The notes: generated from the sequence alone by a model not told the origin. Positions 17,235 to 26,409 are shown, counted from the stretch's first letter. The stretch is DNA of 64,000 bases from Paenisporosarcina sp. OV554 (GCF_003058165.1 NZ_QBUC01000006.1:62001-126000), one strand, 5' to 3'. Made by a program: numbers and translations.

Positions 17235-17290
17235 AAAACACCTTTATAAATGTTACATTAAAAAGGACATTTATCGGAGGTGTTTTTTTT
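17235..17290 (+). terminator. Terminator of the small Cys-rich gene
   Basis: AAAACACCTTTATAAATGT pairs imperfectly with ACATTTATCGGAGGTGTTTT, followed by TTTTTTTT. Confidence 0.75.
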
Positions 17291-17538
17291 GCATGGGCGT
17301 ATATTAAGGAGAGATTAGAAGGGCGGTTGTCATTGATAAAATTGAAAAAAATAAACAAAATCAGCAGACTATTAATTCTAGCATTAGATGTATTTCGCAA
17401 ATTATTACATGGATGAAAAGGAAGAAATAGAGCGTATCCTAATGGAAATCATTAGCTTTTTCATCCACTTTGTTATAATGCAGAAAATCTTCAAGAAAGC
17501 ACCCTGTTATTGGTGTTTACTAAACTCCAGTTTGTTAA
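17291..17538. other. Intergenic, nothing recognised
   Basis: No frame on either strand has both a ribosome binding site and coding-like composition. It lies between a terminator and the end of a kinase pseudogene. Confidence 0.5.
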
Positions 17539-17970
17539 TCAACTTTCTAAAAATTCATATAAACCTTCATCGAAATATTGAAACTCTTCCTTAGAAACAT
17601 TGTAACGTTTATAATCCTCAAAAAAAGCTTTTTTGTTTTCATCATTATTAACAAACCTACTTATCGCCAAAGATTCATCATACCAATGGGTCACCAACTG
17701 TCATCCTAGATCATCAATAAATAATCGCACCTCACCATCCACAACAAGAACATTGTCAGATGTACAATCTCCGTGAATTATCGTTTGCTCAACAGGTATA
17801 GGTTTAGTTGACTGTAATTTCTCTAAAAGTTGTATACTGGCTTCTGTTTCTCCAGTTTTCACATAACTATCAGCTTTCAATAACTGCTGATCTAACCAAT
17901 TATCTATATGAATAAGTGATTCAATCGTTTTTGTTTCGTGGAGCTGATTAAGAATATGTCCAAAGCTCAT
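17539..17970 (-). pseudogene. Aminoglycoside phosphotransferase family remnant with internal stop
   Basis: The first 89 codons end in HGDCTSDNVLVVDGEVRLFIDDLG, the catalytic HGD..xxN motif and metal-binding Asp of the APH fold. An in-frame TGA at 17701-17703 follows, and beyond it the same frame continues with WYDESLAISRFVNNDENKKAFFEDY and KEEFQYFDEGLYEFLES to a normal stop at 17539. The expected sequence around the stop (MTVGDP) is readable one frame over, so the region also has small indels. The N-terminal lobe is missing. APH-fold proteins phosphorylate aminoglycosides or other small molecules; this copy is broken. Confidence 0.8.
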
Positions 17971-18065
17971 AATTAACGCTTTCTTTCTGATGCATTTCCG
18001 CTTTCTTAAATGAAAATGCTTCAGTCTGGAATTGAATTTTCAAGGGAGATGAATAAGAATATTTT

Positions 18066-18683
18066 TTAATCCAATATCGACTCTTTATGAGGGTTCCTTT
18101 GAAATTCAAAAAGTGTTTTAATTTGTGACTCTGTATTTCTATCGGTAGAAAGATTAGGTAAATTATTTTCAGAGAAAAATTTTATATCTTTTGTTTCTAT
18201 TCCAGTAATTGCATTTCCTCCAACTATCTCACATTTAATAAACATTTTATAATAATAATAAGGTTGAGGAGGGTGTGGATGTTTATTCATATCCAAAAAA
18301 GCGAGCATTTTCACTGGTTCTACAATATATCCAGATTCTTCTTCTAACTCTTTAATAATATTTTCAGATGGAGACAAACCTACATCGCAAAACCCACCAG
18401 GTATAGACCATCTGTCATCAATATTCTCTCTAACCATTAAGATTTTATCATCCCTAAACACTACTCCACGAACATCTACTTTTGGCGTTTGATAACCTGT
18501 CTCATTCGTAAATAAATCCTTGATTTTTTGCAAATCTAATTCAGTGTATTCTTCCATAATTTCAGCACTTATCATTCGCAATTCTTCAAAACGTTCAATA
18601 TCATAAATATCTTTTGAAAAAGTTAATCCTGCTTGAGACAATGATTGGATCCTTTTTGCCCATTCCAACCATTTATGACTCAT
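18066..18683 (-). CDS. NUDIX hydrolase with N-terminal helical extension
   Basis: About 205 residues from the ATG at 18683, which overlaps the stop of the gene before it (ATGAGTCATAA), so the two are coupled. An N-terminal helical part (WLEWAKRIQSLSQAGLTFSKDIYDIERFEELRMIS) precedes the NUDIX domain, as in the ADP-ribose pyrophosphatase-like group. The NUDIX box reads GGFCDVGLSPSENIIKELEEESGY: the two catalytic Glu of the EExG part are present, but the usual Glu after GX5 is Leu and the Arg of REUXEE is Lys. The enzyme may still be active; the substrate is unknown. Confidence 0.82.
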   Translation of the reverse strand: MSHKWLEWAKRIQSLSQAGLTFSKDIYDIERFEELRMISAEIMEEYTELDLQKIKDLFTNETGYQTPKVDVRGVVFRDDKILMVRENIDDRWSIPGGFCDVGLSPSENIIKELEEESGYIVEPVKMLAFLDMNKHPHPPQPYYYYKMFIKCEIVGGNAITGIETKDIKFFSENNLPNLSTDRNTESQIKTLFEFQRNPHKESILD

Positions 18684-18879
18684 TCGGCATACCAGCATTT
18701 AGAAAATCAATAAACTCAGATACATGTTTAAACACAGCATTAGGCTCCATTGCAAATTCCAATGATTGATTGTCAGGCAACCAATGTACTTCTATTGTAA
18801 ACACAGATTGTATTCTATTTTGAATTATTTCTAAACTATAAATATTAAACACATCACTTTCCTTTTGTTTAAGACTCAA
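18673..18879 (-). CDS. Hypothetical small protein before the NUDIX gene
   Basis: Up to 68 residues. The frame opens with TTG at 18879, but a GTG at 18852 with AAAGGAAA upstream is a better start (59 residues). The sequence (SLEIIQNRIQSVFTIEVHWLPDNQSLEFAMEPNAVFKHVSEFIDFLNAGMP) reads as a small mixed alpha/beta soluble protein. It overlaps the NUDIX start by 11 bp, which supports co-translation. I do not recognise a family. Confidence 0.55.
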   Translation of the reverse strand: MSLKQKESDVFNIYSLEIIQNRIQSVFTIEVHWLPDNQSLEFAMEPNAVFKHVSEFIDFLNAGMPNES

Positions 18880-18892
18880 TTAGCAGAAAAAG

Positions 18893-19321
18893 TTAAAAAT
18901 CAATATAAAAAGGTTGAAGTTTATCGTCTATACAACACTCAATTCTTTGTCTGAAATTTTTCCAGGTAACCATTTCTAATGCTTTTTCAATTGGGAAATA
19001 TCCTACTTCTAGACTCTCAGTACTTGTTGTAAGTTCTCCTCCAATCGGTTTTCCTAAAAATAATGTATTACAAATTGATCCACTAACATTTTGAAAAACT
19101 CCACAAAATTTCGTTATTTCAATATCTATTCCCGATTCTTCTTTTGTTTCCCTGATTGCAGCATCCATCAATGGTTCTCCTTCTTCAACCTGTCCGCCAG
19201 GCATTTCCCATCCTCGTCTTGGTCCTTTAATTAATAAAATTTCTTTTTGATCATTTAGCACAATTGTTGCTGCTGAAACAATATGTTTTGGTGGTGTCAT
19301 TATCTCAATCTCCATTTTCAT
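18893..19321 (-). CDS. NUDIX hydrolase
   Basis: 142 residues, or 135 from the ATG at 19300, which has GGAG nine bases upstream and is my preferred start. The NUDIX box is canonical (GX5EX7REUXEEXGU): GGQVEEGEPLMDAAIRETKEESGI. The N-terminal strand HIVSAATIVLNDQKEILLIKGPRRGWEMPGG is typical of the MutT/NUDIX fold. These enzymes hydrolyse a nucleoside diphosphate linked to another group; the substrate cannot be told. Two NUDIX genes lie within 1.3 kb in the same direction, with a short hypothetical gene between them. Confidence 0.88.
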   Translation of the reverse strand: MKMEIEIMTPPKHIVSAATIVLNDQKEILLIKGPRRGWEMPGGQVEEGEPLMDAAIRETKEESGIDIEITKFCGVFQNVSGSICNTLFLGKPIGGELTTSTESLEVGYFPIEKALEMVTWKNFRQRIECCIDDKLQPFYIDF

Positions 19322-19446
19322 ATTTACTTTTATACAAGAAGAACACTAAACAACCTAATCATCATCAATTGGGCAATTTAAGCATTTATTTTCAAATGAT
19401 TTTTTCCTACTTCACTCATGAGTCCTCTTTATCTTTACTATGTTCC

Positions 19447-19622
19447 CTATTTTTGTAACATAATTTCCTGTAATAATGCTAAAAAGAAGCCAACAAACGA
19501 AGGCATTAAAAGTAATAGACCTTTTGACAAAATCTTTTCCCCGTTGTTTAAATCAATTTTCTTAATGCTATAACATTCTTTCCTTCTTCAATTATCCTGC
19601 CAATTTGTTCTGTAACAATCAA
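19447..19622 (-). pseudogene. Small membrane-protein gene with a frameshift
   Basis: AAAGGAGC precedes TTG at 19622; the frame gives MIVTEQIGRIIEEGKNVIAL and stops. A one-base shift opens KKIDLNNGEKILSKGLLLLMPSFVG and a hydrophobic tail ending FFLALLQEIMLQK at 19447. Joined, they would make a roughly 58-residue protein with one C-terminal membrane segment. Either the gene is broken or it uses frameshifting; decay is more likely in this region. Confidence 0.55.
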
Positions 19623-19647
19623 GGGTTTGCTCCTTTAAAAGCACTTG

Positions 19648-20052
19648 TTAGTTCAATATCTTAATAAGTTCTTTCCTTCTTTTATCATTCTTGATTTTGT
19701 ACCAATCTGAATTGCTTTGTCTGAAAAACTGAGTAGTATATGGTCCAGATTGCTCCCACACACTCAATACTTCTGTTCCTTTACCTTGATAATATATAGT
19801 AACTTCGTAGTCTGAATGATAAGCCATTTCATATTTGGTATTTCTTTTGTGATTTGCCCTATTAAGAATTCGTGTAACTTTTTTAATTGTAGATTTGTCT
19901 TCTATAATTTTTTCTTTTCCTATTTTCTTACCATCAATGTTGTACTTTTGTACTGCGATTTTCTCAATATCTGAAAAACCATGTGCTAAAATTGTGTAAC
20001 TGAAAAAAAATATGATTCCAAGTACTAAGAAAGTAATTACCCATTTTTTCAT
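19648..20052 (-). CDS. Hypothetical membrane-anchored or secreted protein
   Basis: 134 residues, ATG preceded by AAGAGGTGG. A basic start MKK and a hydrophobic segment (about 4-24, WVITFLVLGIIFFFSYTILA) form a signal peptide or anchor, with no lipobox. The rest is a small basic, beta-rich extracytoplasmic domain (YEMAYHSDYEVTIYYQGKGTEVLSVWEQSGPY). It is a lone gene in an accessory stretch and I do not recognise the family. Confidence 0.6.
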   Translation of the reverse strand: MKKWVITFLVLGIIFFFSYTILAHGFSDIEKIAVQKYNIDGKKIGKEKIIEDKSTIKKVTRILNRANHKRNTKYEMAYHSDYEVTIYYQGKGTEVLSVWEQSGPYTTQFFRQSNSDWYKIKNDKRRKELIKILN

Positions 20053-20170
20053 TTAAACCACCTCTTCTTTTGAAAAAACTTACCAATTACCCAAGTCCTT
20101 CTCCAACTAATCAGCGCCTATGTCTTAGCTACTCAACGATTTTAAAGTAAAGCTAATGATTGAAATAATG

Positions 20171-20464
20171 TTAAGTAAGTAAACTGCCAAAGAATATAAT
20201 GAAAATTAATATCCCAGAAGCACATATTGTAAAAACAATAGTAAATACACTTCTTGCCATTGATTTCCAATCCCTTACATCCTTTAATCCAATAACTCCA
20301 AGAAGAAATGAAATCAACGTTACGGCTAAGACAATATTTAATGGATGAATCCCTATGTTTTTAGTAAATATACTTATAAAATTTTCAGATGATATTGAAA
20401 TAAAAAATAAAGGGATACAAAATAAAGAAAGTATAAATGACGATCTGTTAATATTAACTTTCAT
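20171..20464 (-). CDS. Small hypothetical membrane protein
   Basis: 97 residues with three predicted membrane segments (about 9-25, 42-60, 71-94), separated by short loops and a basic loop KDVRDWKSMARS before the last one. The start ATG follows AGAGGTATGT. It belongs to no family I recognise and may be co-transcribed with the Lon-like gene upstream, which ends about 80 bp before its start. Confidence 0.55.
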   Translation of the reverse strand: MKVNINRSSFILSLFCIPLFFISISSENFISIFTKNIGIHPLNIVLAVTLISFLLGVIGLKDVRDWKSMARSVFTIVFTICASGILIFIIFFGSLLT

Positions 20465-20543
20465 ACATACCTCTTTCTGAAGTTGATCATATTGAATTAG
20501 GATTTTTCTTAAATTCTTGTTTAATTATCCTTTTGAACGAAAT

Positions 20544-21434
20544 CTACCTTTTATTGAGCTCTTTTATGAGTTGAATAGTTTCATCAACATCATGAACTCC
20601 TATTATTTCAATCGGGAGATTAAGTTTTTTTTTCACTTCTTTGGCTTCAGAAAGATTTGCAAGTGGTAGGATTATATGAGAAAAGCCATTTTCATTTGCG
20701 GTTTGTATTTTTTCATTTATTGAACCAACTTCTTTTACTTTCCCAGTTTTACTAATGGCACCTGTTACGCCGATTAGCATATCATTTTCAAATTCCCCTT
20801 GTTCAGAGAGGCTCGATAATACTAAACCTAAGCCTGCACTGCTACCGCTCGAACCATCCCTCGTTAAAAATTCATCAATTGCCTTGTTACTTGTGTTTAA
20901 ATAACCTGCCACATTTTCAGACATCTGTTCAAACTCATCTTTATATAAGCCCACCGATTCGATGATCGCTTTGTTTTTGCTAAAATATCGCGCGTGATTC
21001 TTAACGGAAATAATTTCAAAGTATTTAGTGTGACCCTTTTGATAACTATCTCGTAGAACTTGTTCGTTTTCAACGGAACCTATTGTAGCAACATTTATTG
21101 ATAACAAAAAAATTCCAGAACCTTTAATTAATTCTTCTGGTGCGTTGGGACTAGAAATTAGGTATTGATGGTTATCAATAAGGATTAGCGGCATTTCGTA
21201 AATAAATAAGAATACCGAAAAAATTACAGAAAAAACAAATGGCGGTTTTGAAATTGCTGTTTTCATAATGACCAATGAGAAAAAGAGGATTAGTATACTC
21301 ATTAAAAACAATACGTTTACAAAGAAAAAACCCGAGATAAAATTTATAAGATATAAAAAAAGTTCAATAAAATAAACAAGCGTCATCGTCACAACTGGAA
21401 GATTCGGATGTCTATTTTTGAATTCATACTTCAT
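20544..21434 (-). CDS. Membrane-anchored Lon-like (S16) protease
   Basis: 296 residues. Three hydrophobic segments occupy about 13-85, then an extracytoplasmic domain whose C-terminal part is the Lon protease fold. The catalytic dyad can be placed: Ser199 in DGSSGSSAGLGLVLSSL (family DGPSAG) and Lys242 in GKVKEVGSINEKIQTA (family GGxKEK), 43 residues apart as in Lon. There is no AAA+ domain and no clear PDZ domain, so it resembles YlbL-type stand-alone S16 proteases but with a different membrane part. ATG start with AGGAGATGG. The substrate is unknown. Confidence 0.8.
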   Translation of the reverse strand: MKYEFKNRHPNLPVVTMTLVYFIELFLYLINFISGFFFVNVLFLMSILILFFSLVIMKTAISKPPFVFSVIFSVFLFIYEMPLILIDNHQYLISSPNAPEELIKGSGIFLLSINVATIGSVENEQVLRDSYQKGHTKYFEIISVKNHARYFSKNKAIIESVGLYKDEFEQMSENVAGYLNTSNKAIDEFLTRDGSSGSSAGLGLVLSSLSEQGEFENDMLIGVTGAISKTGKVKEVGSINEKIQTANENGFSHIILPLANLSEAKEVKKKLNLPIEIIGVHDVDETIQLIKELNKR

Positions 21435-21724
21435 TCGTCCATCTCCTATTTCAAATTCGTATCTGCTTTACAATTGAATCATCTTTAATTAACAAACCTA
21501 CCCATGGAGTTTTATTACTATTTGAATAGATCTTTCCTCTCTCAATATTTAGTCGATTCAAAATTTCCAAATTATTTCATATTAATATTAACATAAATAA
21601 CCAATTACCTTCCAATTAATTTCAAATTTATTCGATGTGGTAAATACCTCTATTAAGCAGTTTTTTAACAAAAATTGCATCTCTGGCATCTTAATAAAGA
21701 AATCCTAATATTGAAAATCAAAAA

Positions 21725-21756
21725 AAGTAGCGAAGTGACATCGTCACTAGCTACTT
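21725..21756 (-). terminator. Hairpin with long T tract on the minus strand
   Basis: AAGTAGC pairs with GCTACTT and, inside, GTGAC with GTCAC. On the minus strand it is followed by TTTTTTTGATTTT. Confidence 0.65.
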
Positions 21757-21860
21757 TGTAAATGGCTATGTTAAAGAATGTTGTTGATACTGAAGAACAA
21801 ACGAAAGAGTACATTTGCGCCTAGCATGTAAAGGAACGAAGGTTAAAAACGCCACGTCCT

Positions 21861-22023
21861 GCTCCTGCGGTTACTCGTCGCAAATGCCATGCGAGAAATT
21901 GCTCCTGCGGTTACTCGTCGCAAAATGCCATGCGAGAAATTGCTCCTGCGGTTACTCGTCGCAAAATGCCATGCGAGAAATTGCTCCTGCGGTTACTCGT
22001 CGCAAAATGCAATTCGAGAAATT
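21861..22023. repeat. 41-bp tandem repeat, four units
   Basis: Units start at 21861 (40 bp), 21901, 21942 and 21983 (41 bp each). Units 1-3 are nearly identical; unit 4 diverges at its 3' end. Each unit contains TCGCA...TGCGA, a 5-bp hairpin, so RNA from either strand would form a row of hairpins. There are no variable spacers, so it is not a CRISPR array. Confidence 0.85.
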
Positions 22024-22206
22024 TTGTGGCAGCACCTTCATGACCCACTTCCTGTGGGCCCAAGAATGAGATCCACAAGTATGTGGTTTTCATACTTGTC
22101 GGCCCATGCGGAACGTACGGCTATCGCAATTGTACGATAAACAACAGTTTAGTTTAATAGAGCCTATAAAATAAATCCTTTTATAGTCAGCATTTATTTC
22201 TTAATT

Positions 22207-22236
22207 AAAAAAACAGCTCCGCGGATGCGAAGCTGA
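22207..22236 (-). terminator. Terminator of the odhAB operon
   Basis: On the minus strand CAGCTTCGC, loop, GCGGAGCTG, then TTTTTTT; it lies just after the odhB stop. Confidence 0.88.
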
Positions 22237-22246
22237 ATGTTATATC

Positions 22247-23509
22247 TTATGATTCTAATAATAAATCTTCAGGGTTTTCGATTAATTCTTTTACAGTTTT
22301 TAAGAATCCAACTGAATCTTTTCCGTCAATTACACGGTGGTCATAAGAAAGTGCCACATACATCATTGGACGAATTTGAACTTCGTTACCAATTGCAACT
22401 GGACGTTTTTGGATTGTGTGCATTCCAAGGATACCTACTTGTGTACCATTTAAGATTGGAGTAGACATAAGAGAACCGAATACGCCACCGTTTGTAATAG
22501 TAAATGATCCACCAGTCATATCTGAAATTTGAAGTTTTTTGTCGCGTGCTTTTTTCGCTAATTCACCGATATTTGCTTCAATTTCAGCAAAGTTTTTGCG
22601 GTCAGTATCACGAACGATTGGCACAACTAAACCTTCTTCAGTAGAAACAGCGATCCCAATATCATAGAACTGTTTAAGTAGAACTTCGTCTCCTTCAAGT
22701 TCTGCATTCACATAAGGATATTTTTTCAAAGCAGATGTAACTGCTTTTGTGAAGAATGACATAAATCCTAAACGAACATCATGATCTTCAAAGAATTTAT
22801 CTTTTTTGCGAGCACGTAATGCCATAACATTTGTCATATCAATTTCATTAAAAGTAGTTAACATAGCTGTTGATTGTTTAACTTCTAACAAACGTTTTGC
22901 AATTGTTTGACGACGACGAGACATTTTTTCACGAGTAACACGACCATCATCTTCTTTTGGAGTAGCAGTAGCTTTAGCTGCAGCCGGTGCTGATGGTGCT
23001 TGTTTTGGTGCATTTGAATGTGATTCAACGTCTTGCACACGTACGCGACCCATTGGATCAACTGTAGAAACCGCATTTAAATCAATGCCTTTTTCACGAG
23101 CTAATTTACGAGCTGCTGGACTTGCGATCGTACGGTCCGTTGAAGATGTTTCTTCTTTAGCAGCCGGAGCTGGTGCAACTTTTTCAGCTTTTGGTTGTTC
23201 TACACTTTTAACAGGTGCATCCGCTTCAGCAGGGTCTGCTTCAACCGGATTCTTAGTTGTATCACCACTACCAGAACCTTCTCCGACAACAGCAATAACT
23301 TGACCAACTTCAACTGTATCTCCTTCAGCAAAAAGTAGTTCTTGAACAACTCCTGCTTCTTCAGATATTACTTCCACGTTAACTTTATCTGTTTCAAGTT
23401 CAACGATGAATTCACCTTTTTCAACTGAATCACCTACTTGTTTTAACCATTGTGCGATAGTTCCTTCTGTAATCGATTCTGCTAATTCTGGTACTTTAAT
23501 TTCTGCCAC
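22247..23509 (-). CDS. odhB: Dihydrolipoyllysine succinyltransferase (2-oxoglutarate dehydrogenase E2)
   Basis: 420 residues, GTG start with AGGAGG. Domain order: lipoyl domain (1-80) with the lipoylated Lys42 in [11 protein letters not shown]; an Ala/Pro-rich linker; a peripheral subunit-binding domain ([18 protein letters not shown]); and a catalytic acyltransferase domain ending in the active-site motif [15 protein letters not shown] (His391, Asp395). The enzyme passes succinyl groups to CoA in the TCA cycle, within the complex formed with E1 and lipoamide dehydrogenase. It follows odhA by 29 bp. The E3 gene is not in the window. Confidence 0.97.
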   Translation of the reverse strand: MAEIKVPELAESITEGTIAQWLKQVGDSVEKGEFIVELETDKVNVEVISEEAGVVQELLFAEGDTVEVGQVIAVVGEGSGSGDTTKNPVEADPAEADAPVKSVEQPKAEKVAPAPAAKEETSSTDRTIASPAARKLAREKGIDLNAVSTVDPMGRVRVQDVESHSNAPKQAPSAPAAAKATATPKEDDGRVTREKMSRRRQTIAKRLLEVKQSTAMLTTFNEIDMTNVMALRARKKDKFFEDHDVRLGFMSFFTKAVTSALKKYPYVNAELEGDEVLLKQFYDIGIAVSTEEGLVVPIVRDTDRKNFAEIEANIGELAKKARDKKLQISDMTGGSFTITNGGVFGSLMSTPILNGTQVGILGMHTIQKRPVAIGNEVQIRPMMYVALSYDHRVIDGKDSVGFLKTVKELIENPEDLLLES

Positions 23510-23538
23510 TATATTTTCCTCCTCTGATCAATCGGTCT

Positions 23539-26346
23539 TTAAAGTGAAACTGCTTCTTCTATAATGCGAGTTTGCTCAATTTTGTGAGCTTCGCCATCGC
23601 CTTCAGCTGGACTTGAACGCTTAACACGGCCAATATATCTTACACTCTTCGCTCCTGCTAAATCACGTAAATATGGATCTGCAAAAGTCCAAGAACCCAT
23701 GTTTTGTGGTTCTTCTTGTACCCATGCAATTTCTTTCGCATTTGGAAAACGTCCAACAATCGCTTGAATTTTTTCAGAAGGGAATGGATACAATTGTTCA
23801 ACACGAACGATGTGAAGATGATCAAAATCTTTACCATCTTTTACTTTATCAGCTAAATCAATTGCCATTTTTCCACTAGCTAGTAAAATTCGTTCCACTT
23901 TTTCAGTTTGATTGCCTAGACCAGGTTGCTCTAGAATTGTTTCAAATTGACCTGTTGCTAGATCTGCTACTTCTGCGCCAACAAGTGGGTGACGAAGCAA
24001 TGATTTTGGTGAAACGATAATTAATGGTCTCATCGTTTCTTCTCCAAGCATTTTAGCTTGACGACGTAAAATGTGGAAGTAGTTTGCAGCACTTGAAAGA
24101 TTAGCAACTGTCCAGTTATTTTCTCCTGCCATTTGCAAGTATCTTTCTAAACGAGCACTTGAATGCTCTGGCCCTTGCCCTTCATAAGCGTGTGGAAGTA
24201 ACATCACCAATCCGGATTTTTGGCCCCATTTTGCTCGACTAGCAGAGATAAACTGATCAAACATAACTTGTGCCATATTTGCAAAGTCTCCATATTGAGC
24301 TTCCCAAATAACTAACGCTTTTTCATTCTCTAAGTTATAACCAAATTCATACCCTAAAACAGCAGCTTCAGTTAATGGACTATTATATACAACAAATGAT
24401 GCGTTTGCGTCCGAAATATGATGAAGTGGAACAAGCTCTGCCCCAGTTTTTTCATCATGCAGCACAAGATGTCTATGGGCAAATGTCCCACGCTGAGCAT
24501 CTTGTCCAGTCAGTCGGATAGGATTTCCATCTTGTAATATTGAGCCTAGTGCTAATGTTTCTGCATGTGCCCAATCGATTTTCCCTTTACCTTTGAAAGG
24601 TTCTTCACGACGTTTAAGAATCTTTTCAAGTTTCTTGAATGCCGTAAATTCTGATGGCCATGATAATAACTCAGCATTCATTTTCACTAGTGTTTCTTCT
24701 TTTACACCAGTTGGAACTTCTGGATACCCATTTAATACAACTTCAGGAATAACAATATCTTGATGCTCAGCTTCAGGCACTTCTCTTACACGGTCGAAGG
24801 CAGCTTGCATTGTTTTTTGAATGTCAGTTTGAAGCTTTTTCACTTCTGCGTCTTCAACAACTTTTTCCGACACTAATTGTTTACCATACAGTTCACGTAC
24901 CGTTGGGTGTTTGTGAATCGCGTGATACATAGTTGGATTAGTTACTAACGGCTCATCCATTTCATTGTGACCAAATCGACGGTAGCCGATTAAATCTATT
25001 AAGATGTCTTTGCCGAATTTTTCACGATATTCAAATGCTAGTCTAGCTACAGCTATTACCGCTTCAACATCATCCGCATTGACATGTACTACAGGTACTT
25101 CGAATCCTTTAGCTGGGTCAGAAGAATAATGTGTCGAGCGAGAATCATAATATTCTGTTGTAAAACCAATCATATTATTAGCAATAACATGAATGGATCC
25201 ACCAGTTTGATAACCACGGACACGACTATAGTTTAATGTTTCTGTTACGATGCCTTGCCCTGGGAAAGCAGCATCCCCATGAATTAATACAGAATATGCA
25301 GCTTTTGGATCTTGAGCAGCTACACCTGTTTTTGATGTAACTTCTTGAGCGGCACGAGTTTGACCTACAACTACTGGACTAACTACTTCTAGGTGAGAAG
25401 GGTTATAAGCTAGTTTTACTTTCAAACCAGATTTTGCTGTATGTGTAGCTCCCATGTGATATTTCACATCGCCGAACCATCCTGTAGTAATCTCTAATGA
25501 ATCATCTTGTGGTAAAAATGATTCGTTTGGAACATGTGCAAAATCTGCAAACATCATGTCATATGGTTTATTAATAATGTGTGTTAAGACATTTAAACGT
25601 CCACGATGAGCCATACCAATTAAAATTTGCTTAGTTTGTTGTTTTTCAGATTGGCGAACCAATTCATCAAGAAATACGACTAATGTATCTAATCCTTCGA
25701 TTGAAAAGCGTTTTGCGCCTACGAAAGTACGGTGAATGAATTTCTCAAAACCTTCAATTTCAGATAAACGTTCAAGCAATGCTTTACGTTCTTCTGCCGA
25801 TAATTCAACTTTCATCGATGATGACTCAATTTTAGACTGAATCCATTGACGTTCCTGTGGATTAATAATATGAGCAAACTCATATGCAATCTTATCGGTA
25901 TAAAATGATTTCAAATACTCGATTGCTTGTGAACCGTTTTGAATATTACTTGGTGCATTTTTCATTAATAAAGAAGCTGGGATCTCTACAAGATCAGCTT
26001 CTGATAATCCATATGATGAAGGATCTAAACGAGAAGAATCTTTTGGACGATCGTTTAGTGGATAAATATCCGCAGCTAAATGACCATGAGCCCGAATAGC
26101 GTCTGCTAACTGAACAGCCGCTAATACTTTCCCAAAGTTATTTGGATCTACCTGATTAGCTGCAGAAAAATCGACAGCGTTTTCAGTCGTTGTTGGTGCA
26201 CCATACTCTTCAAACAATACGCCTAAATCTGCATCTACAGATTCTGGCGATTTCAAATACAAATCGTACATTTCTAATACATAACCTAAGTTTGGACCTG
26301 ATAATTTAGTCCATGGTGACCCGTTCGGTGTCCCTTTTATTAACAT
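23539..26346 (-). CDS. odhA: 2-oxoglutarate dehydrogenase E1
   Basis: 935 residues from the ATG at 26346 (start MLIKGTPNGSPW), which has TTGGAGGG eight bases upstream; the frame opens nine codons earlier with TTG. Typical SucA/OdhA motifs: the thiamine-binding HGDAAFPGQGIVTE, IGYRRFGHNEMDEP, GMAHRGRLNVL, and the C-terminal transketolase-like part with HAYEGQGPEHSSARLERYLQ. It decarboxylates 2-oxoglutarate and loads the succinyl group onto OdhB. Length agrees with B. subtilis OdhA (about 944). First gene of odhAB. Confidence 0.96.
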   Translation of the reverse strand: MLIKGTPNGSPWTKLSGPNLGYVLEMYDLYLKSPESVDADLGVLFEEYGAPTTTENAVDFSAANQVDPNNFGKVLAAVQLADAIRAHGHLAADIYPLNDRPKDSSRLDPSSYGLSEADLVEIPASLLMKNAPSNIQNGSQAIEYLKSFYTDKIAYEFAHIINPQERQWIQSKIESSSMKVELSAEERKALLERLSEIEGFEKFIHRTFVGAKRFSIEGLDTLVVFLDELVRQSEKQQTKQILIGMAHRGRLNVLTHIINKPYDMMFADFAHVPNESFLPQDDSLEITTGWFGDVKYHMGATHTAKSGLKVKLAYNPSHLEVVSPVVVGQTRAAQEVTSKTGVAAQDPKAAYSVLIHGDAAFPGQGIVTETLNYSRVRGYQTGGSIHVIANNMIGFTTEYYDSRSTHYSSDPAKGFEVPVVHVNADDVEAVIAVARLAFEYREKFGKDILIDLIGYRRFGHNEMDEPLVTNPTMYHAIHKHPTVRELYGKQLVSEKVVEDAEVKKLQTDIQKTMQAAFDRVREVPEAEHQDIVIPEVVLNGYPEVPTGVKEETLVKMNAELLSWPSEFTAFKKLEKILKRREEPFKGKGKIDWAHAETLALGSILQDGNPIRLTGQDAQRGTFAHRHLVLHDEKTGAELVPLHHISDANASFVVYNSPLTEAAVLGYEFGYNLENEKALVIWEAQYGDFANMAQVMFDQFISASRAKWGQKSGLVMLLPHAYEGQGPEHSSARLERYLQMAGENNWTVANLSSAANYFHILRRQAKMLGEETMRPLIIVSPKSLLRHPLVGAEVADLATGQFETILEQPGLGNQTEKVERILLASGKMAIDLADKVKDGKDFDHLHIVRVEQLYPFPSEKIQAIVGRFPNAKEIAWVQEEPQNMGSWTFADPYLRDLAGAKSVRYIGRVKRSSPAEGDGEAHKIEQTRIIEEAVSL

Positions 26347-26409
26347 TAAGAAAACCCTCCAACTTATTGCCAAGCGGCATTTCCTATTTCTTTTTATACA
26401 TACTATAAT

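Larger units (their letters stand above)
21435..22206. other. Gene-free stretch with hairpins and a tandem repeat
   Basis: No gene on either strand. It holds a minus-strand terminator-like hairpin (21725-21756), a four-unit 41-bp tandem repeat (21861-22023), a CCCAC/GTGGG hairpin at 22044-22058 and a 9-bp hairpin ACAAGTATG/CATACTTGT at about 22074-22099. Short frames through the repeat are by-products of it. Confidence 0.6.

Noticed and set aside
17215-17400. 61-residue frame on the minus strand
   Set aside because: It lies over a strong terminator of the plus-strand gene and has no ribosome binding site.
21861-22023. Tandem repeat considered as a CRISPR array
   Set aside because: Units are directly adjacent with no variable spacers, and no cas gene is present.
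21815-22140. Open frames through the tandem repeat
   Set aside because: They are by-products of the repeat units (Cys/Arg-rich, no ribosome binding site), not genes.
22080-22140. Possible group II intron end (AACGTACGG word)
   Set aside because: The word also occurs near 450; no domain V or reverse transcriptase is seen.
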